From an uncultured Zoogloea sp. (GTDB lineage: Bacteria > Pseudomonadota > Gammaproteobacteria > Burkholderiales > Rhodocyclaceae), in assembly GCA_937967645.1 (NCBI GenBank), contig CALBTT010000170.1:1-29642 (forward strand): a DNA stretch of 29,642 bases, in the 5' to 3' direction. The notes beneath the pieces are model-generated. The model saw only the letters and a list, made by a program, of their open reading frames with translations. It had not been told where the DNA came from and did not search any database. Shown piece by piece: positions 23,196 through 29,642 of the stretch (position 1 is its first letter; every line of letters begins with the position of its first letter). The translations under genes and the position numbers were made by a program.

Positions 23196-25400
23196 ATGAC
23201 CGAAGCCTCCACTCCCCCCCCGTCCGCGCCCCGGGCGGCAGAAGCACGCCCCACCGACAACCGCTGGCATCCTGGCGAGACCGCCACCCATGAGGACCCG
23301 CTCCTCGATGCCCTGGTCGCATTGACGCGCCTGCACGGCAATCCGTTCACGCCGGAAGCCCTGAGCGCCGGCCTGCCGCTGGTGGACAACCGCCTGACGC
23401 CCTCCCTGCTGCCTCGGGCGGCGGCCCGCGCCGGCCTGACCGCGCGGATCGTGCGCAAGCCCCTCACCGCGATCGCGCCGGGCCTGCTGCCAGCCATCCT
23501 GCTGCTGCACGACCGTCGGGCCTGCGTCCTGCTCGAGCACCTGGCAGACGGCAGCGTGCGGGTCTGCTTCCCGGAAACCGGTGAATCGTCGGACACGCTG
23601 AGCGCCGCGCAGATCGCCGAGCTGTACACCGGACTGGTGTGCTTCGTACGCCCCCGCTTCCGCTTCCAGGCCCGGGCCCCGGAAGTCCGCGCCGTCCGTG
23701 CCAGCCACTGGTTCTGGGGTACGGTGCTCGAGAACTGGCGCCTCTACCGCGACACCCTGATGGCGGCCCTGATCATCAACCTGTTCGCACTGGCCATCCC
23801 GATGTTCTCGATGACGGTCTACGACCGGGTGGTGCCCAACCACGCCACCGAGACGCTGTGGGTGCTGGCCATCGGCACCATCCTGATGCTGGGTTTCGAC
23901 TTCGCCCTGCGCACCCTGCGTGCCTACATCGTCGATAGCGCAGGCAAGCGCATCGATGTCCAGCTGTCGGCCCGCATCATGGAGCGCGTGCTGGGCCTGC
24001 GCATGGACGCCCGGCCGGCCTCGGTGGGCTCCTTCGCCGCCAACCTGAGGGCCTTCGAGGGGGTGCGCGACTTCATCGCCTCGGCCACCGTCACGACCCT
24101 CATCGACCTGCCCTTCGTACTGCTCTTCCTGCTGGTGATGGTGTGGATCTCACCCTGGCTGCTGCTGCCGCCGCTGGTCGGCATGATCATCGTGCTGTTC
24201 TTCACCCTGGTGGCCCAGGACAAGATGCATGAGCTCACCGAAACCACCTACCGGGCCAGTGCCCAGCGCAACGCCACCCTGGTGGAAAGCCTGGTCGGTC
24301 TGGAAACCCTCAAGACCCTGGGCGCCGAGAGCCTGATCCAACGCCAATGGGAAAGAGCCACCCTGTTCATCGCCCAGATCGGCGGCCGCCTCAAGCTGCT
24401 GTCCGCCAGCACGGTCAATTTCGCCCAGCTGATGCAGCAACTGGTGAACATCGCGGTGATCATCGTCGGCGTCTATGAACTGTCCGAAGGCAACATGTCG
24501 ATGGGCGGCATCATCGCCGCATCGATGCTGTCCGGCCGCGCCATGGCCCCCCTCGGTCAGGTCGCCGGACTGATGATGCAGTACCAGAACGCACGGACCT
24601 CGCTGGCCTCCGTGGATACCCACATGAAGCTGCCGGTCGAGCGCCCCGAAGGCGCCAGCTTCGTGCACCGGCCCACCTTCAGCGGCGACATCGAGTTCAA
24701 GGACGTCAGCTTCAGCTATCCAGGACGCGACCAGGCGGTGCTCAGGAAGGTCAGCTTCCGTCTGAAGGCGGGCGAGAAGGTCGGCATCATCGGACGTATC
24801 GGCTCCGGCAAGACCACCATCGAGAAACTCGTGCTGGGGCTCTACCAACCCACCGAGGGTGCGGTCCTCATCGACGGCATCGACTCCCGCCAGATCGACC
24901 CGGCCGAGCTGCGCCGGGCCATCGGCTTCGTGCCACAGGATGTCACCCTGTTCTACGGCACCCTCAAGCAGAACATTGCCATGGGTGCGCCCTTCGCCGA
25001 CGACAGCGCCATCCTGGCGGCGGCCGAGCTGTCCGGCGTGCGGGAGTTTGCCGACACTCACCCGCAGGGCTTCGAGATGCCCATCGGCGAACGGGGTGAA
25101 TCCCTGTCCGGCGGCCAGCGCCAGGCGGTCGCGATCGCCCGCGCCATGCTCAACGACCCGCCCATGCTGCTCCTCGACGAACCCTCGAGCAGCATGGACC
25201 ACCAGAGCGAGGAAGGCTTCAAGCAGCGCCTGCGGCGCTTCGCGGTCGGCAAGACGATCATCCTGGTCACCCATCGCACCTCCCTGCTCGACCTGGTGGA
25301 CCGCCTGATCGTGCTGGACCAGGGGCAGATCGTTGCCGACGGCCCAAAGGCCCAGGTGGTGGAGGCCCTGCAACAGGGCCGTATCGGACGGGCGGGGTAA
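23196..25400 (+). CDS. Type I secretion ABC transporter, permease/ATPase (LapB-like)
   Basis: Inner-membrane ATPase that energises one-step export of the adhesin encoded downstream. The 734 residues run as follows: a variable Pro-rich N-terminus; a C39-peptidase-like domain (about 33-155); a six-helix ABC exporter membrane domain (about 180-480); and a nucleotide-binding domain. The last has Walker A GRIGSGKTT (533-541), signature LSGGQRQ (637-643), Walker B LLLDE (658-662) and H-loop H693. The C39-like domain has no cysteine at the catalytic position (DPLLDALVALTRLHG). It should therefore bind the substrate rather than cleave it, as in LapB/LssB-type RTX-adhesin exporters. HlyD follows after 5 nt. 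Confidence 0.93.
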   Translation: MTEASTPPPSAPRAAEARPTDNRWHPGETATHEDPLLDALVALTRLHGNPFTPEALSAGLPLVDNRLTPSLLPRAAARAGLTARIVRKPLTAIAPGLLPAILLLHDRRACVLLEHLADGSVRVCFPETGESSDTLSAAQIAELYTGLVCFVRPRFRFQARAPEVRAVRASHWFWGTVLENWRLYRDTLMAALIINLFALAIPMFSMTVYDRVVPNHATETLWVLAIGTILMLGFDFALRTLRAYIVDSAGKRIDVQLSARIMERVLGLRMDARPASVGSFAANLRAFEGVRDFIASATVTTLIDLPFVLLFLLVMVWISPWLLLPPLVGMIIVLFFTLVAQDKMHELTETTYRASAQRNATLVESLVGLETLKTLGAESLIQRQWERATLFIAQIGGRLKLLSASTVNFAQLMQQLVNIAVIIVGVYELSEGNMSMGGIIAASMLSGRAMAPLGQVAGLMMQYQNARTSLASVDTHMKLPVERPEGASFVHRPTFSGDIEFKDVSFSYPGRDQAVLRKVSFRLKAGEKVGIIGRIGSGKTTIEKLVLGLYQPTEGAVLIDGIDSRQIDPAELRRAIGFVPQDVTLFYGTLKQNIAMGAPFADDSAILAAAELSGVREFADTHPQGFEMPIGERGESLSGGQRQAVAIARAMLNDPPMLLLDEPSSSMDHQSEEGFKQRLRRFAVGKTIILVTHRTSLLDLVDRLIVLDQGQIVADGPKAQVVEALQQGRIGRAG

Positions 25401-25405
25401 GCACC

Positions 25406-26824
25406 ATGACGACACTCCTGAAATCCCTCTTCGGCGTTTTCCGCCCCTTCTACGATGCCGTGTATCGCAAGGCGTCCACCACCTTCGACCGGATCCTCGA
25501 CGGCGCCGAGAAGCGCGAGATCCACGACGATGCCGACTACCTGGCCGACGCCGAGTGGGCGATGGCCGAACAAAAGCTGCGCGGCAGCCGCATCGCCGTG
25601 TGGACCGCCGTGCTGGCCATGCTGGTCCTGCTGGTATGGGCCGCCCTGGCGCAGCTCGACGAAGTCACCCGCGGCGAAGGCAAGGTCATCCCGTCCCGCC
25701 AGGTGCAGGTGATGCAGAGCCTCGACGGCGGCATCGTCTCCGAGATCCTGGTCAAGGAGGGGCAGCAGGTCAAAACCGGCCAGCTGCTGCTCAAGGTGGA
25801 CCCGACCCGCTTCGTGTCCTCCCTGCGCGAGAACCGCGCCCAGTACATCGCCCTGCTGGCCAAGGCCGCACGCCTCTCGGCTGTGGCCAGCGGCAAGCCC
25901 TTCGTGCCGCCGCCCGAGCTGCTCAAGGAGGCCCCCGACCTGATCGAGCAGGAACGCAGCGCCTACGAGAACAAACGCCTGGAGCTCAACGCCTCGGTAG
26001 GCGTGGCCCAGCAGCAGCTGTCCCAGCGCCGCCAGGAGCTCAACGAGCTGACCGCCAAGCGTGAGCAGGCCACCCAGAGCTACACCCTCACGGCCAAGGA
26101 GCTTGAGGTGACCCGCCCGCTGGCCAAGACCGGTGCCGTCTCAGAGGTCGAGCTGCTCCGTCTCGAGCGCGACGTGGCGCGCTACCGCGGCGAACGCGAT
26201 GCGGCCAGCGCCCAGATCCCGCGGATCCAGGCCGCCATCAGCGAAGCCCAGCGCAAGATCGAGGAGGTCGAGCTCAACATGCGCAACCAGGCTCGCAGCG
26301 AGCTCTCGGACACCAACGCCAAACTCGCCGCCCTGTCGGCGGGCAGCGAAGGCCTGGCCGACAGGGTCAAGCAGGCGGAGATCCGCGCCCCCATGAACGG
26401 TACCGTGAAGCAGCTGTTCGCCAACACGGTGGGCGGGGTCGTCCAGCCGGGCAAGGAAATCATCGAGATCGTGCCGAGCGACGATGCCCTGCTCCTCGAG
26501 GCCAAGGTCCAGCCCAAGGACATCGCCTTCCTGCGGCCCGGCCAGAAGGCCCTGGTGAAATTCACCGCCTACGACTTCTCGGTGTATGGCGGCCTCGAAG
26601 CCACCCTCGAGCACATCGGCGCGGACACCATCACGGATGACAAGGGCAATGCCTTCTACATCGTGCGGGTGCGCACCACCCAGAGCACCATCGGTGAATC
26701 GCGGATGCCCATCATCCCGGGCATGGTCGCCGAGGTGGACATCCTGACCGGCAAGAAGTCCCTGCTCGCCTACCTGATGAAGCCTGTCCTGCGGGCCAAG
26801 GCCAACGCCCTCACCGAACGTTGA
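25406..26824 (+). CDS. HlyD-family membrane fusion protein of type I secretion (LapC-like)
   Basis: Periplasmic adaptor joining the ABC transporter to an outer-membrane TolC-like channel. The 472 residues have a cytoplasmic N-terminus (1-60) and one transmembrane helix (about 63-84). A lipoyl half-motif follows (VQVMQSLDGGIVSEILVKEGQQV, about 100-122), then a long coiled coil rich in Gln/Glu/Arg (about 175-325). The second lipoyl half (AEIRAPMNGTVKQL) and a beta-barrel/C-terminal HlyD domain ending near GMVAEVDILTGKKSLLAYLMKP complete it. It is translationally close to the transporter; the regulator gene begins 11 nt after its stop. No TolC/LapE-type outer-membrane gene is in the window. Confidence 0.94.
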   Translation: MTTLLKSLFGVFRPFYDAVYRKASTTFDRILDGAEKREIHDDADYLADAEWAMAEQKLRGSRIAVWTAVLAMLVLLVWAALAQLDEVTRGEGKVIPSRQVQVMQSLDGGIVSEILVKEGQQVKTGQLLLKVDPTRFVSSLRENRAQYIALLAKAARLSAVASGKPFVPPPELLKEAPDLIEQERSAYENKRLELNASVGVAQQQLSQRRQELNELTAKREQATQSYTLTAKELEVTRPLAKTGAVSEVELLRLERDVARYRGERDAASAQIPRIQAAISEAQRKIEEVELNMRNQARSELSDTNAKLAALSAGSEGLADRVKQAEIRAPMNGTVKQLFANTVGGVVQPGKEIIEIVPSDDALLLEAKVQPKDIAFLRPGQKALVKFTAYDFSVYGGLEATLEHIGADTITDDKGNAFYIVRVRTTQSTIGESRMPIIPGMVAEVDILTGKKSLLAYLMKPVLRAKANALTER

Positions 26825-26835
26825 ACCCCCTCTCC

Positions 26836-27465
26836 ATGCGCACCACTCCGGAAACCCTGCTGATACTCACCACCGACGATCTGCTTGCCGAGCGCTGGCA
26901 AGGCCTGGCTGATCGCATCCTGCATGGCCGGCAGGCCGAGGCGCTCGATGCCTGGCGACGGGACGGTCATCGCCTGGTCGTCACCGACCTGGCCCTGGGC
27001 GGTCCTGACTCACCGCTGTGGGAGTCGCCCGCCTGGAAGCGCTCGGCGCCGGGACTGCTGATCCTTGCCACCTCATCCGCCCCGTCCGAGGAAGAGGGGC
27101 TGGCCGTCATGAAGGCCGGCGCCAGCGGCTACTGCCATAGCCATGGCCCGGTGGCCACCCTGCGCCAGGCGCTCGAGGTCATCGCCTCCGGCGAGCTGTG
27201 GGTGGGGCGCGCCCTGCTCTCCCGGCTGCTGCGCCTGGTGGATAGCCGCCTGCCACGTGCCGGCCTGGCCGACTGGGCCACCGGCCTGACCGACCGGGAG
27301 CGGGAGGTGGCGCACCATGCCGCCATCGGCGAGAGCAATGCGGTGATCGCCGACACGCTGGGCATCACCGAACGCACCGTGAAGGCCCACCTCAAGGCCG
27401 CCTTCGAAAAGCTCGGGGTGGAAGACCGCCTGCAGCTCGCCCTGCGGGTACACGGCATCCGTTAG
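26836..27465 (+). CDS. LuxR/NarL-type response regulator
   Basis: A 209-residue DNA-binding regulator. The N-terminal half resembles a receiver domain: acidic pair D14-D15, putative phosphoacceptor D51 (LVVTDLALGG), hydroxyl residue near S80/S81 and K93 (MKAGASGY). The receiver is divergent, without the usual long D-x-x-M-P loop. The C-terminal GerE helix-turn-helix (150-203) reads LTDREREVAHHAAIGESNAVIADTLG, then TERTVKAHL. No sensor kinase is nearby, so it is an orphan here. ATG 26836 is preferred to a TTG at 26821 inside the hlyD stop context. Its position between the secretion genes and their substrate suggests control of the adhesin operon. Confidence 0.88.
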   Translation: MRTTPETLLILTTDDLLAERWQGLADRILHGRQAEALDAWRRDGHRLVVTDLALGGPDSPLWESPAWKRSAPGLLILATSSAPSEEEGLAVMKAGASGYCHSHGPVATLRQALEVIASGELWVGRALLSRLLRLVDSRLPRAGLADWATGLTDREREVAHHAAIGESNAVIADTLGITERTVKAHLKAAFEKLGVEDRLQLALRVHGIR

Positions 27466-27470
27466 CCGCT

Positions 27471-27492
27471 GGGCGTGGCATCCGTCACGCCC
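27471..27492 (+). repeat. Inverted repeat after the response-regulator gene
   Basis: GGGCGTG (27471-27477) and CACGCCC (27486-27492) form a 7-bp stem with an 8-nt loop, starting five bases after the regulator stop. No U-run follows. It is the first of three inverted repeats in this gap. Confidence 0.5.
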
Positions 27493-27494
27493 CC

Positions 27495-27508
27495 TGTCCA
27501 CGTGGACA
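27495..27508. promoter_or_regulatory. Perfect 14-bp palindrome, candidate operator upstream of the adhesin
   Basis: TGTCCACGTGGACA is perfectly self-complementary, has no loop and is better read as a dimer binding site than as an RNA stem. It lies 66 bases upstream of the adhesin start. The adjacent LuxR-type regulator is the natural candidate ligand, by inference. Confidence 0.5.
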
Positions 27509-27534
27509 ATAGCTGGGCTGGTCATCCGCCCGTA

Positions 27535-27562
27535 AAGTCGGCTTCATCTAAAAAGCCGACTT
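27535..27562 (+). repeat. Stem-loop immediately upstream of the adhesin ribosome site
   Basis: AAGTCGGCTT (27535-27544) and AAGCCGACTT (27553-27562) form a perfect 10-bp stem with an 8-nt loop (CATCTAAA). It ends two bases before the GGAG ribosome site (27565-27568). No U-tract follows, so it may stabilise the mRNA 5' end or tune translation. Confidence 0.6.
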
Positions 27563-27574
27563 CCGGAGCACACC

Positions 27575-29642
27575 ATGGCCACCCCCTCCTCGCCTGCCAC
27601 CGCCAACGCCGTTGCCAAGGGCACCGTAGTCTTCGTCCAGGGCGAAGCCTACCTGCGTGACACCAGCGGCAAGCTCACCGCCATCAAGCCGGGCGATGCC
27701 GTGGGTGAAGGCCAGGAGATCGTCACCCAGGCCGGCGCCGTCGTCGAACTGCAGCTGGCCAATGGCGCCAAGCTCAGCGTCGGCCCGGAGCGGACCCTCC
27801 TGCTGAACGACGAGTTGTTCGCCACGAACCCCGCCGAGCGCAGCGAGAACGTCATCGCCAGCAGCCTGGGCGCGGAAGCCGAGCGGGTCATCCAGGCTCT
27901 CAATGGCGGCACCGACCCCTTCGACAACCTTGAAGACCCCGCAGCCGGCCTCACCGGAGGCGGGGTGGGCGACCAGACCCACGACTTCATCCGACTTGCG
28001 CGGGTCCTCGAGGACGTCACGCCGGTCAGCTACGACTACACCAGCAGCGGCAGCGGCGTCGACTTCCTGCCCGCCGGTACGCAAGGCAATCTCCCGCCCG
28101 TCGCGGCCGACGACACCATCACGATCGACGAGGATCAACCCTCCATCGTGGACGTGCTGGCCAACGACCGCGACCCCAACGGTGATCCGCTCACCGTGAT
28201 TGCGGCCGAGGCGGTGAACGGCGTGGTCACGATCAATCCCGACGGCACCCTCTCCTACGTGCCGAAGGCCGATTTCAACGGCGTCGATACCGTCACCTAC
28301 ACGATCTCCGACGGCAAGGGCGGCACCTCCAGTGCCACGGTGACAATCCAGGTCACCCCGGTCAACGACGCACCGATCGCCAATCCGGATGCGGCCACCA
28401 CGCCCGAAGACACCCCCGTCACCATCCCGGTGCTCAACAACGACCGCGATGTCGAAGGCGACCCGCTGACGGTCATCTCCGCCACCGTCGATCCGGCCAA
28501 GGGCAGCGTGAGCGTCAACCCCGACGGCACCCTCACCTACACCCCGGCGCCCAACTACAACGGCACGACCGAGATCACCTACACCGTCTCGGACGGCAAG
28601 GGTGGCACCGCCACGACCACCGTCTCGGTGAACGTCACCCCGGTGAATGACGCCCCGGTGGCCAACCCTGACAACGCCACCACGCCCGAAGACACCCCGA
28701 TCACCGTCGCGGTGCTCGGCAATGACTTCGATCCGGACGGCGATCGCCTCACCGTCACCGGCGCCACGGTCGACCCCCGGTTCGGTTCCGTCAGCGTCAA
28801 CCCCGACGGCAGCCTCACCTTTGTTCCGGCCACCAACTACAACGGGCCCGTGACGATCGTCTACACCGTCTCTGACGGTAATGGAGAAACCGCTTCGTCC
28901 ACGCTGACCATCAATGTCACACCGGTCAACGACCCCCCTGTCGCCAACCCCGACGGCGCGTCGACCCAGCAAGGCACGCCGGTCAGCATCGCCGTCCTGA
29001 GCAACGACAGTGATCCGGATGGCGACCCCCTCAGGGTCACCGCAGCCTCGGTCAGCAACCCGAGCAACGGCACCGTGTCCATCAATCCGGATGGCAGCCT
29101 CACCTTCACGCCAGCTCCCAGCTTCAGCGGACAGGCCCAGGTCACCTACACCATCTCCGACGGCCAGGGCGGCTCCGCCAGCACCACCGTGACCATCAAT
29201 GTCAGCCCGACCTCCGTGCCCCCGGGCGGCAATGCGCCTGTCGCCAGTGATGACCTCGTGACGGTCGCCCAAGACCAACCCAAGACCGGCACGGTCGCTG
29301 GTAACGACACCCCCAGCGCCGATGGCGGCAACGTCTGGGCCCTGGGCACCGGCCCCACCCACGGCACCGTCACCCTCGACCCCAACGGCAACTACACCTA
29401 CACCCCGAACACCGGCTACACCGGCACCGACAGCTTCACCTACACCATCACCGACGCCAACGGCGATGCCTCCACCGCCACCGTCCAGATCACGGTTGCG
29501 CCGCCCACCAACCTCGGTGCGCCCGTGGCCGGTGATGACGTCGTGACGGTCAATCACGATCAGCCCAAGACCGGCACCGTCGCCACCAACGACACCCCCA
29601 GCGCCGATGGCGGCAACGTCTGGGCCCTGGGCACCGGCCCCA
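27575..29642 (+). CDS. Large LapA-like type I-secreted repeat adhesin, N-terminal part (open at the window end)
   Basis: The frame is open for 689 codons to the end of the window with no stop. Residues about 14-110 look like the retention module of LapA-type adhesins (GTVVFVQGEAYL, then LTAIKPGDAVGEGQEIVT). NLEDPAAGLTGGG (118-130) follows. Its PAAG at 122-125 resembles the dialanine site cut by LapG proteases, and DFIRLARVLEDV (137-148) resembles the conserved segment after that site. From residue 172, tandem ~95-residue cadherin/Ig-like repeats begin. Four carry Ca-binding-type NDxDPxGDPL motifs; a second repeat subtype starts at residue 553. Such proteins are held in the outer-membrane exporter and mediate biofilm attachment. 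ATG 27575 has GGAG six bases upstream. RTX nonapeptides and the C-terminal secretion signal would lie beyond the window. Confidence 0.9.
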   Translation, partial: MATPSSPATANAVAKGTVVFVQGEAYLRDTSGKLTAIKPGDAVGEGQEIVTQAGAVVELQLANGAKLSVGPERTLLLNDELFATNPAERSENVIASSLGAEAERVIQALNGGTDPFDNLEDPAAGLTGGGVGDQTHDFIRLARVLEDVTPVSYDYTSSGSGVDFLPAGTQGNLPPVAADDTITIDEDQPSIVDVLANDRDPNGDPLTVIAAEAVNGVVTINPDGTLSYVPKADFNGVDTVTYTISDGKGGTSSATVTIQVTPVNDAPIANPDAATTPEDTPVTIPVLNNDRDVEGDPLTVISATVDPAKGSVSVNPDGTLTYTPAPNYNGTTEITYTVSDGKGGTATTTVSVNVTPVNDAPVANPDNATTPEDTPITVAVLGNDFDPDGDRLTVTGATVDPRFGSVSVNPDGSLTFVPATNYNGPVTIVYTVSDGNGETASSTLTINVTPVNDPPVANPDGASTQQGTPVSIAVLSNDSDPDGDPLRVTAASVSNPSNGTVSINPDGSLTFTPAPSFSGQAQVTYTISDGQGGSASTTVTINVSPTSVPPGGNAPVASDDLVTVAQDQPKTGTVAGNDTPSADGGNVWALGTGPTHGTVTLDPNGNYTYTPNTGYTGTDSFTYTITDANGDASTATVQITVAPPTNLGAPVAGDDVVTVNHDQPKTGTVATNDTPSADGGNVWALGTGP
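28088..29230 (+). repeat. Four tandem ~94-residue cadherin-like repeats (subtype A)
   Basis: Units begin at 28088, 28364, 28646 and 28928, with lengths of 276, 282, 282 and 303 nt; the last carries a linker. The shared protein pattern is NDAPVANPD, then a VLxNDxDPxGDPLTV calcium-type motif, a NPDGTLTYTPxxNYNG core, and YTxSDGKGGT with VTPV at the end. The DNA copies have diverged, so this is an established array. Confidence 0.88.
29231..29642 (+). repeat. Tandem 285-bp repeats (subtype B), near-identical, cut by the window end
   Basis: Unit one spans 29231-29515 and unit two starts at 29516 and runs off the window. Both contain DQPKTGTV and NDTPSADGGNVWALGTGP. Bases 29588-29642 are identical to 29303-29357 (55 of 55), indicating a recent duplication or homogenisation. 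The array probably continues. Confidence 0.85.

Noticed and set aside
26821..26835. TTG start for the response regulator overlapping the hlyD stop
   Set aside because: ATG 26836 gives the normal receiver start; the extra five residues add nothing recognisable.
27548..29557. A 669-codon open frame opposite the adhesin
   Set aside because: Its Gly/Val/Asp-rich repeats simply mirror the adhesin repeats; the plus-strand frame has a ribosome site and known domain patterns.
27575..29642. Tandem repeats as a CRISPR array
   Set aside because: They are in-frame coding repeats of about 285 bp with protein-level conservation, not short repeats with spacers.

Overview
The window is about 29.6 kb of GC-rich, densely coded chromosome with strong third-position GC. 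Gene content and order point to a betaproteobacterium, most likely of the Rhodocyclales (Azospira/Thauera/Dechloromonas-like). That placement is inferred from the type II citrate synthase, the sdhCDAB-sdhE-gltA-sucAB order, an mdh diverging from a GntR regulator, and the LapA-like adhesin locus. No 16S rRNA or marker search supports it.

Region 1 (1-8777, minus strand) is a TCA-cycle operon. In transcription order it runs: GntR regulator, sdhC, sdhD, sdhA, sdhB, sdhE, gltA, sucA and the first 18 codons of sucB, which leaves the window at base 1. Junctions are tight: sdhC/sdhD overlap, sdhD and sdhA abut as TAAGTG, and sdhB/sdhE share ATGA. Region 2 (8778-11135) holds a divergent intergenic region with a perfect 16-bp palindrome and a good sigma70 promoter, then mdh with a textbook terminator, then a citE-like CoA-ester lyase followed by a bidirectional terminator. 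Malate dehydrogenase, succinate dehydrogenase, citrate synthase and 2-oxoglutarate dehydrogenase are thus probably under one regulator.

Region 3 (11153-14749) carries a nitronate-monooxygenase-like flavoprotein (-), an adenylate cyclase-FHA fusion (+), an HSL-family esterase (-) whose stop codon overlaps the cyclase stop in a CTAG, and tRNA-Leu(CAA) (-). Region 4 (14796-23066, plus strand) is housekeeping: queA-tgt (queuosine in tRNA), then ribF, ileS, lspA, fkpB, ispH and a small conserved hypothetical. Several of these overlap or nearly abut.

Region 5 (23196-29642, plus strand) is the most distinctive. It encodes a type I secretion ABC transporter with a degenerate C39-like domain (LapB-like), a HlyD-family adaptor (LapC-like), a LuxR-type response regulator, and the N-terminal 689 codons of a large repeat adhesin still open at the window end. 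The adhesin has an N-terminal retention-type module, a dialanine PAAG site of the kind cut by LapG proteases, and tandem ~95-residue cadherin/Ig-like repeats. The 109-bp gap before it contains three consecutive perfect inverted repeats. The likely role is c-di-GMP-controlled surface retention of a biofilm adhesin. The LapD, LapG and outer-membrane LapE partners are not in the window.

No IS elements, integrases, CRISPR arrays or rRNA genes were seen. No gene-free stretch exceeds 300 bases.
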